From assembly GCA_004794785.1 (NCBI GenBank), contig SJOL01006491.1, positions 1,061,377-1,125,376 on the forward strand: a stretch of 64,000 nt of DNA, in the 5' to 3' direction. Of the stretch, positions 45,430-57,348 are shown piece by piece; position 1 is the stretch's first letter; each line of letters begins with the position of its first letter. A program made the position numbers and the translations under genes. Source of the stretch: Opisthorchis felineus (lineage: Eukaryota > Platyhelminthes > Trematoda > Opisthorchiida > Opisthorchiidae). The notes beneath the pieces were generated by a model. The model saw only the letters and a program-made list of their open reading frames with translations. It was not told the origin of the DNA and made no database searches.

Positions 45430-45716
45430 TGTTATATCTAACTTCTGTCTCCCACTCCAGAGCCTTAGTGTGGGAAAAAGACTCGCCAACAAGAACACAA
45501 CAGCTTTATTGCTAACACTCGAGTGTAACGGTTACAAGGGGATTCGCGCCTTTTTGAATGGCAACTTCCATATATCCAGGCTGTTGCTGAATTGATTGAT
45601 TGATTGCCTGGCCTAGATGCTTGCCAGCTTCCCTATTGAGATTTTGGTGGAGTTTGAGGGCCTCAGTAGGTTTCGGACATTCTGGGATTATTTCCAGGAA
45701 TCTGACCTTCCTGACA
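45430..45716 (-). repeat. 5' LTR of the Gypsy element (287 bp)
   Basis: It starts TGTCAGG and ends GATATAACA, so the TG...CA termini are intact. It holds an AATAAA signal followed by 'gctgttgtgttcttgttgg'. The start is shared with the 3' LTR, and start, end and AATAAA block with the solo LTR. Confidence 0.85.
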
Positions 45717-46524
45717 GAAGCAAACCTATTTCCCTCTGTTATGAAATAGACGACGAACAGTACTTCACAAATTTTATCTAAATCTGCAACTACAAGAGTT
45801 ACTTGCCCTGAATGGTGCGCCCGTACACACTTCGTTCCTAAGAGAGCAATTTCCAGTACATATGTTTCCTGGATCCAGTTCTTAGGCGAGTAACACTTTG
45901 GATAGATTGTGGGCAGTTAAAGACAACCGACATAGCAGAAAAGTCACGCATTCTGTTTTTGTACAAAATTCAGCGACGTACTGCGTCTTGACAAGCATCC
46001 AAACGACCCGTTTTTTTGACTAATGCTATATACATCCTAAATTAGTTTCTTATCAAATATACATACACAAGGTTGTGTATATTACACTTAGGGGCTACCG
46101 TATTCCTCCATCGTATAACCACCCTCCCGATACGACCCAATTCGATCACTCTTTCGAAACCACACTAGAGATGGTACTGTGCGTATAGCAAACGTGAAAA
46201 TACAGATTCCTGTGTCGTATTGATTGTAGTCAATTTCTATGAGGCTCTAAGTTATCTGTAGTTGTTTCTTTTTCAAAACGGTGTGCAAGAACTCTGAATG
46301 ACCTACAGCCGAATAGAATGCATCCGGGGGAAAGCGTGAAACCGGGTCTTCCAAGTTTCAAACTAACATTTTATCCAGTTACTCTCATTCCTACCTAAGT
46401 ACGTCACATCCAACCAGGTTACAGGTTGGCTGCTGGGTAAAGAAAAGAGCTAGAAAAAGCGCACTAGCACCATACATTAGATAAATTGGCCTTAAAACTT
46501 TTTCTTGCTAAGAAACATTTGCCT
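45717..46524. other. Unannotated stretch
   Basis: No recognised feature. Confidence 0.45.
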
Positions 46525-46900
46525 AATACTCTCATTTGCACACCAATTTGGTTTTCAATCCCAGCAGAATCTCTCTTGTATAATATTCTTCGACTGAATG
46601 TGTCGCATCAAAAACCACCGTCTCGTGTTTAAGCTCCTACGATATTCGAGATATCGAAGTATATTTTCTTGAATGAAACCACTCACAAAGTTGCTGAAAA
46701 CTCTCCGACATCCCCCGACCGGTTTCGCCCATCCACCTCGGGCTTATCAGGTAGGTGCGGCTCCTGAGTTTCTGTCAACCTTATGCTCCAGTTGAACCCA
46801 AATCGGACGGTATTCTCCAAATGCTGTCACCTACACAGTAACTTGGTCTTGATAGGAGACTCAAGTGAATCCAGCTGAATCTCGCGTTTATGAAGGCCCG
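46525..46900 (-). repeat. HHR-1 family repeat
   Basis: Minus-oriented: body (46538-46680, with 'cgatattcgagatatcg'), ribozyme arm (46676-46805), then the start of the next body ('gggctt...gggagactc...gaatccagctgaatctc', to about 46897). Two body segments in the same direction around one arm again indicate tandem units. Confidence 0.85.
46714..46755 (-). ncRNA. Hammerhead ribozyme with a G8 to A change (HHR-1)
   Basis: The first box reads CTGATAA (46750-46744), so the catalytic G8 is A. Helix II GCCC/GGGC, GAAA and ACCGGTC are intact. Inactive by known hammerhead chemistry. Confidence 0.7.
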
Positions 46901-48206
46901 GGCATTATTCACAAGATACTGTGATACTGGTCGTAAGAACCCCCGAGGGTAATATTGGTATGTCCCACCACGAAGCAAAGTGGTCCCGAAGATTGTGTGC
47001 CTATTACTCACGGCAGTTTTTGGAGAACCTCAGATTCACGCAGATAGGCTTTATGACATTAACTAGTGGCAAACTCACTTGATCCCATCAAATGAACGTT
47101 GTGATTATGTGCAATGACTACTAACAAAAAAGAGTAGTTTCACGGGCGGGGCAAGCAGTAAATTCGGAGTGAGTCGTGCGATGTCATTGTTGTAACTTCT
47201 ATGGCTCATGCGTCCTTTCTAGCGACAACATTATCATGGTACTCAAACATCCATCCAGAATCACGGGCCAACACATTGCATATGACCAACAGCTGTTGCT
47301 GTATAGTTCACTAAGAAGTCAAGTAACACCAGTGTCACCACTTTCACATGGTCCAAACTGTTCACTTTTATCTCAATGGCAAGTTCTCACAAAGCCAATC
47401 GTATCCACGACGCCCCCACATCTTCATACTTTTTCGAGTTACACGCAGATGGGAGAGAAAAATACCCTTAAATTAGACTACAAATGTTTATCGTCGGTTG
47501 CGGATCATGTCACACGTAAAACTCTAACTCAGCAGCGAATACGCTAAAAATTGACGATTCAGAATGCCTGGAATCAGTACGGACACAACCCATGTAAAAA
47601 ATAATCATAGTTAAATAAAAGAATTCTCATCTGTATTCGACTAAAGATTCGTATGTTCCAATCTCCATTTCAAGGGGAGGTGGTCGTTTGGACAAAGCTT
47701 GGTCAGAGCGAATCCGGACACTAAATGTTCGGATTTCATTTATCATCATCATCATTACTATCAGAGACAACAAAATCAGTGTTGACACCGATGCTCCATT
47801 CATTGTCCAGGGATACTGACCAGATATCTGCGCCACGTGTGCTTCCTCCGTCAAACCGATTACGCGTCTTTCTCATCTAGTATGACTTGATAGTCCTAAT
47901 CCAGATACACATAACCGAACAGTTTTGCCGCAACAATGCGTTGGCCACCGCATTTTGCTTAAGCGTTTGTGAAGAAACCTGAAATCGGCCGCCAAAGAAA
48001 ACATGTCATTTTTGCACTTTTGGCTATAAATGCCATAATATTTCGTTATGGCTGTGAAGAATCCCAAATTTTCCATTCGTCACGAATATATGTGATCGGT
48101 GAGATGAACAGAATCAAGAAAATCATTCTGAAACAACTTGTCGCGATGTACTCCCTTCAAACTTGCCTCAGAGTTTTCGGAACGGACCCGCAATTTGTTT
48201 TGAAAT
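46901..48206. other. Unannotated stretch
   Basis: A 123-codon plus ORF (47176-47547) has no recognised motif and lacks clear splice signals. Confidence 0.4.
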
Positions 48207-48766
48207 GATGACATGTTGCATTAGATGTGCGCGTTAAAACCGAATGGTTCGCATTAATCATCACACAGCGCTTGATGTTTATCACACAATTCGAGCTTCC
48301 TTCATTCACGCTAGTCGCATCCATCCGACTAATGGACACGTTCACTGTAACCCAGAGTGTTTTCCAATGTTCTCCGAATTCACGATATTGTGTTGTTTGA
48401 TTTTTTCCAGCAATCGTGTTACCTTAGGTCATGCATTACACATGTGAAGCATATCTAGTCAACGAATTCGGTTTCGAGTGAAGCAAACAAATTTCACTGA
48501 AAACTCACCACGTACGAGTACATGAAGCGGATCGGGATTGACTTGACCAAATAGGTACTCCAAAAAATGTCAAGGAACTCTCATTTGGTTAACTTGTGGA
48601 AGTTATCATCCCATATATAAGTATGGCTTCCCCACTCGAAACCGCGTTGACTACCTAGGATTAAAATATCTCTGGAATGCCCATTTGCTCGTTTGTTGTC
48701 CAGACAACTAGTTCAAACGCTAACAATCCACAACCAGTGCAAACCTACAAGCCGAATTTAAACGCG

Positions 48767-49110
48767 CAATTTACCTCCAGTTATGGGCTTGCTGCCTGTC
48801 TGGGTTACTGCCCATAACGCCATTTTCTTGTCGGTTGGTAACAATACCAGCTCTCGGATTTCATTCAACAAGAACTCAGTGAACTTGGACTTCATCGAGC
48901 GGGGCCAGCTGACGACAGATACACCTGGAATGACATTATGACCTCCTAGAAAACAAGATGGTGAAAAAGCGTTACTGGCGATTATTCCCGAAGGCATTCA
49001 AATCAGACGAACTTCTACGACTGTGAGGAATATGGAAACCGCAAAATATCCCAAGAACAAGTTGACGACCACGGAGGGCAGTATGTCAAATCGATGGACT
49101 AAAGCCTGCG
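48767..49110 (-). other. 344-bp block present only in repeat D copy 2
   Basis: In copy 1 the sequence passes directly from 'gaatttagacgtg' to 'tttgaatccgcag'. In copy 2 the matching points are separated by this block. 'gcg' occurs at both junctions. The block contains the exon-like segment 48775-48945. Confidence 0.8.
48775..48945 (-). CDS. Candidate internal exon of an unidentified protein (57 codons)
   Basis: On the minus strand a pyrimidine-rich acceptor (TTGTTTTCTAG) precedes 171 bp of open frame, and a strong donor (GGAG|GTAAAT) follows. Both junctions are phase 1, so the exon is symmetric. The translation looks like real protein: GGHNVIPGVSVVSWP, MKSKFTEFLLNEIRELVLL and KKMALWAVTQTGSKPITGG. 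I do not recognise the family. The donor lies 8 bp before the edge of the 344-bp block, so almost the whole insert beyond the acceptor is exon. It could be an exon captured by a mobile sequence, or an original exon lost from copy 1. Confidence 0.45.
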
Positions 49111-49520
49111 TTTGAATTCGCAAGTCGACCGATTATGGACGAAGTCCCGTGAATCAATTGTTGCTTGTCAACGCAGATTAATCCGGATAAAGTGTGGTCT
49201 AAATAACTGTCTCGTTGTCATCATCACTTCCTATCATCATTGTGATAGTCGTCCACAACTAATCTAACAAGATAGACGGATGGATGCATAGTGTTTTCGA
49301 GGAGGATTCCCCAAAACACGAAACCTGCTCAAAGTAAGATGACAGTGGATCTTCAGGGTGATTTGAACTACCCGAAAGGGATCCCCGGATCCCCATTGAA
49401 GCATAATCTGTGAATCCGACGACGGGTGACAGTGAGCAATTTACTATTTAGAACTGCGACAGATTCATCTCACTGCAATATCAGAAAATATTGGGGTATC
49501 ACCAGACAACAGACGTTAGC

Positions 49521-50345
49521 GGGCGCACTACTACAGATTAGAAATTGATAAATTTTATTTCTGGTTAGGTTTCTGCACCGCAGGAATTCGGAAGTGAAGC
49601 TGTGGGAAACTGTTTTGAACTGCGTACTCATCTGTCGTGTTTTCGGAAAGGAGATGCAGGAATGCTCTGGTGAAATCTTTCGACCAATTGTCCGGTCATG
49701 AGGTCAAACATACGAAATCTCTTCACTGACCTCAAGAGCAAACTCTTTTAATCAGGGGACACTGCTGAAAACAGATCCAAAGGGTTTAAGCACAGAACAC
49801 ACGTGAGACGGTAAAAAGGGAGTTGGCAGGATTTTGTGCATGGTCTCAACTGCAGTTCCCACGGTGGTGCAGTTTTTGACATCTAGGCTCCGGTTCCATG
49901 CCGTTTGATCTTCATTATTTGAGACTAGCACAATAATCGGTTGAGTCAGACGCTCTGAAGTTATGCAGCCTCAAGTAATCCTGCCAGATGTTTTGTTTAG
50001 GCGGTGTTAAATAAAAAAATTCTAATACATGGCTTGCAACATGTTGGAAAAACTCAGTTTCCCATAAATCACTAGCGGAAATAACGGCGAATAAGTAATG
50101 ATTATAGAACTAACACCCCCTTTTAGTGAAGGGATCCCTAGATAAAGTTACCCCTGGAGGGTGGTGCAATGTCGAGCAGCACCGCTCAGGGGAAACAGTC
50201 CGTGAATTGTTGTTAGTTGACACTGTGCCTTCACCCTCCAGACACCCATTACTGAACCTGAAAAAGACCTCAGGACATCATTACCGACTTCTGCACAATG
50301 AAATCATACACGGCTAAAAGGGTCAGTTCGCAAGGAAGGTAAAAA
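49521..50345. other. Unannotated stretch
   Basis: No recognised feature. This would be the 3' flank of the exon candidate at 50346. Confidence 0.4.
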
Positions 50346-50692
50346 TTAGTAAACTGAGAAGAAGAGATCATTCAAGAGTTGGTCCTCTTCAGGATCCGTT
50401 GTAATGTTTGTACGGTTTGTTTGTGGTTGGGAGTACTCCACACTTGGCCTGAAGGAACGCTCAGTGGATTTGGGTGAGAAAGGAGTTTGTAGCTTTAAGA
50501 ATTTCGAAGGCTGATTCAGAGAGCCACAGATAGGTAGATCCAAGGTGTTGAGTATGGACAGAACATTTTGGAGTTCTTCGAGCGATTCAGCGGTCACGGT
50601 TAGTTTGGTACTTCTTGGTAGGTTCTTGGATCCTTTATCGGTATTGGGTGAACATGAACCGCCTTCGAAAACTTGCTTGCGGTGACCGAACA
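50346..50692 (-). CDS. Candidate terminal exon of an unidentified protein
   Basis: On the minus strand a long pyrimidine-rich tract ending CGTCCTAG directly precedes an open frame of 114 codons plus stop. Composition is protein-like, with a Leu-rich helix-like stretch (SLEELQNVLSILNTLDLP) and a Ser/Thr/Pro/Asn-rich, acidic end (TDPEEDQLLNDLFFSVY, then stop). Entry phase is 1. No polyadenylation signal is obvious just downstream. Upstream exons would lie above 50.7 kb but I could not find them. Product unknown. Confidence 0.4.
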
Positions 50693-53600
50693 CTAGGACG
50701 AGCAAGGACAATAAACAACAAAAGGCAGTAAGATTGCAAGGGGTCTAATCACTCAGGTAACTCCCAAATGAGAAAACAACTCTTATGGAATGAAAGACCA
50801 TGGGGACAAAGCCGATGTATCAGGTACAATGATAAATAAAGGCGATCAGCACAACAGTGGAAAAAGAGAAAAACAATCCTTACACATGGAATTCGCAATT
50901 GGCTGCACGCTCTCCCCTACGATGGTCTGTCCGAAAATAGACCGCTCCTTTAGAATGCACCACGGGGTTCTCCTCTAACCACCTGAAAAGAAGCCACAGA
51001 ACCTTCCTACTCACGTTATCCTTTCTTCGAGGGAAGATCATCAGAAGTCACCATAAACGCTTGTACCTCAGTCTCAGACCAATTGTCAGATGAACAACGG
51101 AATTAGATTTCTTCTTTGTGACTCTACTAGCTGGCGTTCTCTGAGCCGAAAGTGGCAAGGTCAAGAATGATCCTAACCACGCTGCTGAACTCACACGCAC
51201 TACTCTACACTGAAAGGATTCCTACAGAGAAGTGGATATTTTGGTATCTTTACGATCTTCCTCCTAAGGGATGGGTTTGGCATCAAATCGTGGCTAACCA
51301 AGATCGCTCTTGTTCCCTCTCCAGGAGAAATGTGCTCCTCAGAAAGGTTATCCTTTTAGGGGATTACTGTAAATGACGCCTCACGGAGAGCATCCATGTG
51401 GCCTCTTTTTGAGAAGTATCTTCTGGAGGGTCTCACTGAATCCAGGTCTCAGTGAATGTTGTCCCGAGGAGTTGGATGCAGAAGTTCGCATTGTAAAATT
51501 TGCATCTGCTTACAGTCACACTGGAGGAAAATCTCACGGCCTAAAACCGTTACTTGAGGACACTGATTGGGTTATACGCTGCAGAATTCTGTGTGGAATT
51601 CTGTGTGGAGTAATTTCTCTCAGAAAAGCTCTTCCAGGGTGATTCCACTTTCTGGAGAATCTGGTATGCGACTCCACTCCCAGGAGAAGCCAAATCCTGA
51701 ATTCCCCGCAGTGGTAGTGTATGCTAGTCAAATAGGACCTCTGCCGCATGCAGCTGAACAAAAGAAATACACCCGCGGGTTTTATAGCGTCTGGCAGTTA
51801 TAGTAGTGAAGAAAAAGCACGCAACGGTGGCTCTGAACATCTGTTGTCATTTTGAGTGGCCAAGGGCTTTGACTCAAGCGAATTTCTTTTTTTTCAGTAT
51901 TCCCAAAAATTACCGTGAAACTCAAACGCTCGGGGAATCACTACTCTTCTTAAACTTGGGTGAAGAGGGTATGGGGAGTGACAAGCAGCAAGTAGTTAGT
52001 AGTAGTGAGCGCCCACACAGCAACAAGCACACTCTGCTTTACCTCGATATATCTATCTTCTGGAGCGGCTTAGTAGAGGGCCGCGTGGTCATAGTAAAGT
52101 AGCAGCTGGTGTTGCCTTTGAGCTATCCTAGGGACGGACGCCAGTGAAAACTGACTGTGATCGTGAAAGGACTAAAATTCAAAAGTTGGTTCTTTATCAC
52201 TATAATGTTCCTCCCCTTATGGGAGAGAGAGGTCACAATATGTTTGCCTGTCAGTCACGATCCACAGAGATCAACTCTGAAGGGAGGTCCAAACGCCCCT
52301 GTTTCCGTTGCATGCCTAAATGGATCATGAAGCACCATCAAGTTAATATCGGACCACTAGGGTTTTCATTAGAACATCTTAAGAATGGAAGCTCTATGCT
52401 ATCTGGGTGCAAGCCAATCAAAGATTTCAACACTGTTGTCCGTTTGGTGAGACAGATCGAGGTGTTCGGCTGATTCTGAGTAGGACGATTGTTCAGCCAC
52501 TATTCTGAGGACAGCTTGCTTTTCCTTCATGACAAGCATAAAAGTCTAATCAGATCATAAGACAACGTCGTGACTACAGAGGACACGGTAACAGATTAAC
52601 TCTGATAACATGCGATTAAAAATGAGGTGAAAACGTTTATTTCTCAAGCCGTAATCGACCAGACCTTGACTGACGTCAAAGCTTTTAGCGCAGCAAAGAT
52701 CGGGTCTATCATTGGGTATTTGGTCAATCGCAGATCGTTGATCGTCCAGCCCCCCAAAGCAAACAGCCTGCCCAGTGTACGTGCTGACGTAGTCTCGTGA
52801 TCACGCCACGCGTACGGTCTGTGTGTGCATGCGTTTCGCTTCAGTGACGTAGTGGAACACACTTGCACGTGGTGGCCTACCACGCGATGGATAAGGTGGA
52901 CAGGAGAGGGTTATACCACAAACCGGAAGAATGGGAAACCACGGCATAGAAAGGTCGCCACAGTGGCTGAGCATGACAGACTTGTTCCAATGTTGACTGA
53001 AAAACCAAACCGCGTTTGCGAAATAATTTCTCGGCCAAACTTTCTCCGCTTACGTGAGTGAACCGATTCTAATTTGAGGCAAAAGTATCTCTTAAGGCAG
53101 TCAGAAAGCTAGTTATCTCCAAGGGTAAACATTCTTTCGAAGAAATATTGCTTAGCTGCCAGAATTTTTCACGTCCATCGCCTCTTTATGAAGAACATCC
53201 TTATGTGAGGATAAATGACCAATTGGGGAAGCATTAGAAACAAAACTGCCTAAGTCAGCAACTGGTGACAACAAGAATCACACGAAAACCAAACTTGCCA
53301 TCTGCTCAGGATTGGTTGGTAGGCAGGTGATTATGATCTTCACTCTGTTCACCACGTGATGGATCCGGGGGGGGGGGGGCAATAAGAGTGAGTGACCAGG
53401 ACTTTCCAGAATCCCGGAATCTTTTTGAAAAAATCCAGTTAAATTTCGATCCCCGACTAAATGGTTGTCAGACCCCACTGGAGGAACGATGATAAGTTAG
53501 CTAGGCCGTTTGGCTATTCACAAGCAGCTAGACTGCCTGAAGAAGTCATCAGAATTCGAACTCTAAACACTCAATAACCACATAGAGAAGCATTGATGAT

Positions 53601-56181
53601 CCAAGAAAAAAAACGTTTTATCTTTCCTTCACCGAAGAGGAGCCATAAAAATTACAATATCCTTTGTAATTGGGCCGGATATGCTATTCAATGATCACAG
53701 AAAACGGCTGAATTCAGTAATACTGTTGATATACTCCCCCAGTCACTAGGATGCTCCTCTTCACTGGACTCAACATGACTTGGTCGGTAGATTAGCCTGG
53801 GACACGCGCCAGGTAAGACGAAATCTATCATGCGCTACTGATAAGATTTACTGGAAAGGCCAAGACAGACCTTGGTCGACTTAAAAAGCGCATGACTCCA
53901 CGAAGGTTCTAACATTGTACTTTAGTCGGCTGTTGTGATATCAGGGCGACAATACTTGAACACCATAAAGACGATATATTAAGATATTTGACCGAGTTCA
54001 AATGCAGTATCGTTGTCCTATTCTCTGAGCAATTGGATAGCGGGTGGCCTGAACAACGCAGTTATCTCAAGAGTGACCGACAGTTAGTGAAAATGAATAC
54101 AGACTGACAAAACAATCGGCTTTGCTATTTAAGTCTCTAGAAGCTAACGGCTAAAACAGCTCAGAACAACCTATCTACGACAAGCTAAAGGGGGCTAAGC
54201 TCAGAGTCTCTTGAAATTCCGCCGGTGCGATGATCTTTAGGTAGATCTGAGAAACCGTTCTCTCTCTCTCTTAGGATACAAGAGTATCCTGGTGCAACTG
54301 CAGTAGTACCCCAGAGGGAGTATCCGGTTTTTTCGCACCCAGATAATCTCATGTAGAAGAGATGAGGAAGTTGAGTTGTTTGAACAACTGAGCAAAGTGA
54401 GGGTCGAGTAAGAGTGTTCTCACCGTAGATTTGTGCCCGTTCGAATATCGGCTGTGTTTTAGCATCAAATTCAGCTATGACATCTGCTCGGTACGGCACT
54501 ACCATGTAGCTCACCAGGCTTCCCAGACCCAGGCAATCAATATGTCAGAGATAATCCAGAATCATGGGCTTCCCGAAACCTTCACTCTACCTCTCAGTCC
54601 GTAGTGAAAAGAAATTGACGTGTCGGTGACGACGACGTTACGCTTTGTTCAACAGCCTGTTTTGCTGTATAGGCACGAAGTAATGTCTGCTGGGGTTAAA
54701 ACGACTTGGCTAAGACGGCTTACTGTTTAGAAAACCGGGGTAAGTGGCTGTTGTGATATGCATTCGGGTTGAAAGTGTGCATGGCGTCGTCTGATTGCCA
54801 CCAAGTGGTGCATTCAACCGTGTCTCTTCTGTCATTTCCGTTGAAGTGTGAACTAACAGTAGGTACGCGAGACATCAGTAACCCAGGAGAACGAAAATGA
54901 AAGCGATAAGTTCTTGACACTTCAGTTTCGCTGAAAACCATCACTTGGACATTGATAAATGTCCAAGTGATGAGTGAGGCAAAATGAATACTGTGTTTGG
55001 CTTGGGAAAGTGTAAGTGACTAAATGTGGATAGAGGCGCGGTTTGGTGTAAAATTTATGGGACTTGATTTGTGCTTAAAAGAGGGAGTGTTGGAAGGACT
55101 ATCGGAACTATAAAGTATTTCCTCAAGTGAAATCACCACACGAGAATAGGGCAATTCGTCTTACTTATGGACTCAATGCGGTGAACCTTTCTTAAACATT
55201 AGTTGTTGTAATGACTCTCAAACGAATCTACACAGTTTAAACTGTCCAGCGTTTACCCCATGAGCTTAAATTCAACCAGTTTAATTTGGTTCCCTCGAGA
55301 GTCTGGTTGGATCAGTTGACTGGAAATATCACTCCAATATGAAACAATCGAGAGGATATGTAAAAATACATCTTTCACTTCTACTTCAATGCATTTCTAT
55401 TGGGTTCGACCGGACGATTTAGTTGAAGATCACTGAAAGGAACATATAGCTACAATAGAGGGTCGACGTCAGCAGACGGCATGCTAGCCATGAACTGACC
55501 AGTCTGGGTTCCAAATTGCGACTGACAGAAACAAATCATTATATACGGAAAATTCATGAAGGATATTACAACTGGTATGATTCTTATATCTGGCAGAGTT
55601 TCAGAACGGTAGTACGGACTGACGATGAGATATGTCGGGATGAATAATGAAACGTTCGGTCTACCATCGATCCTGTGTGACGTCGAGAAAATTGTTGAAT
55701 CATCCGTTGGTTGATGGCCAGTTATCAGCCAGCGGTGAGTTTGTTCATCTTAACAGTTTCGAATTTGATTGATAAACAACGACCAGCCGGATTATTACGG
55801 GATGGGGCAGTATGTTCATTGACTGTCCAGAAAGCTGTTCAAAACAAACCAGTTCGATTTCTGGGTTACGGTGACTCATTATTGTGGGCGTGTACCCAAT
55901 ATGATGCGACCGCTCAAAAGTGAGCGTGATCAACGATCACTGCACTGGACTTAGGCTTCTGGAATTGCTGGTATGACCTTGACCTGAATAAAATACCATT
56001 CCCATGGAGACGGTGACAATCAAAAGGAAGCCCATTTTGGGGAGAGAGGGGATGTCACTGATAGTCGACATAGCCTGAAGGACCGAATATCACAGCGGTG
56101 CTGCCAATTCCGTACGTTTTCACCCGTCTTAATTCCTTGAGCTAGTTATTACTGGTTATACACCAGACATGAAGTAGCATC

Positions 56182-56185
<4 letters not shown>
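50693..56185. other. Unannotated stretch
   Basis: About 5.5 kb without a recognised gene or window-wide repeat. A minus ORF at 54185-54543 (about 119 codons) is protein-like but unassigned. There is a poly-G run at about 53369-53379 and a short direct duplication 'gaattctgtgtg' near 51586. Confidence 0.4.

Positions 56186-56241
<56 letters not shown>
56186..56241. repeat. (TA)n microsatellite
   Basis: About 28 TA units without interruption. Confidence 0.97.
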
Positions 56242-56244
<3 letters not shown>

Positions 56245-57348
56245 CAGATTTATTCTGCCAGAAAAGCTCTGTGTAGACGAGGTCAACACTTTCTGCCTCG
56301 TGAAAATTTCCTTGCACTGCCGCTGCTGCCTAATTCTGGGCAGGAGGATTGTCAAAACTGCTCACGTACCACGTCGAAAGTAATATTTTGCTTGATTTTC
56401 TCAACAGACTGGTCCAAACAGGTCGAATGTTTCGAAATGTAGGGCTTGTTTGAATGACAAATAGGGTAGTCCGAACAGTAGACCGCACCTTTTTCAAGCA
56501 AGGATGAATGGAAATAATAGAAACGTATCTGGCCATTATTCGTAAGATGCCTCGACAGGGAACAAAGTGTTCCGATATGATTGTGAAAATCAATCCAAAG
56601 GTATATCCATGTCAAATTAAGGTGAGCTAAGCAGTCTACAGTGGCAGTGCGTGCAATCTCATTGTGTGAACCTTCGCAACTCAACTTGCGCAGACGGTCG
56701 GTTATCCTGGTATCGCAAGTGCACAGGAAAATTTAATACCACTGGGAACTACAATGGTCAACTAGGAAGTTGTCCGTTTAGCGAGGCCACATACACGGTT
56801 CAAAACTGGTAAACAGTCGGGAGCAGTACTCTATTCCTCGGATGACAACGAGTGATATGACCAGCGAGTCAGACAACGCTGATCAGCTGTCCGGTTTTTA
56901 ATGAAAGATAACCCATGGTAGGCGGGTCACTTGAACGGATCGACAACGGAAATCCGAAGGAATCAGCTGAACATGGTGCCACACTAAGCTTGACGGGAAT
57001 GGAGCAAGTGATTTTCAACGAAATTAACTTCTGAACACCGTTTTGAGTTCTACATTTATTGCTGGCCAACGTTTCTCTTTTGACATAAAAGATTCGTCAG
57101 GCCAATTCGCTAGGTTGCTGTCGATTATGAGGGAATCTTTTGTTTTTCGTTTTTTTTTGTCAGTTCGTGTGAATGAGTACCAGCTGTATTGAAGGGATAG
57201 AGGGAATGGTTTGCAAGAACATGGGCCGGGTGTGGAGGTATGGGTCTTCTGGTTCATATAAGTTGGGTTGAACACCGTTCAAAATTTTCTTAGTCTGTGT
57301 GGTTAAGTTAGCGCTACAAGTAGGCTAGCGGAAGGGTAGAGGCGTCAG
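56242..57348. other. Unannotated stretch
   Basis: Minus ORFs up to 110 codons (56352-56684) show no recognised motif. Confidence 0.4.

Larger units (their letters stand above)
40203..45716 (-). mobile_element. Ty3/Gypsy LTR retrotransposon, decayed, with three nested insertions
   Basis: On the minus strand the order is 5' LTR (45716-45430), primer-binding site, gag with two zinc knuckles, aspartic protease, reverse transcriptase, RNase H, integrase, polypurine tract, partial 3' LTR. That is the standard Ty3/Gypsy order. Three later insertions interrupt it: SINE-1 (44394-44581), a solo LTR of the same family (43217-43535) and HHR-1 (40466-40975). Premature stops (one in gag near 45190, one before the reverse-transcriptase palm near 43092) and frameshifts make the element non-autonomous. 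Integrase alone is still open for 411 codons. Confidence 0.93.
48207..49520. repeat. Dispersed repeat D, copy 2 (long form)
   Basis: Matches 38361-39290 throughout, with an extra piece of about 39 bp near 48290-48330 and an extra 344 bp at 48767-49110. Outside these the copies differ by scattered substitutions and small gaps, so they are old duplicates. Confidence 0.85.

Noticed and set aside
54185..54543. Minus-strand ORF with VVPYRAD and AQIYGENTLTR, briefly reminiscent of a mitochondrial complex I NDUFA9-like protein
   Set aside because: The two matching spots lie far apart in that family but close together here, and nothing between or around them fits. No reliable splice sites were seen.
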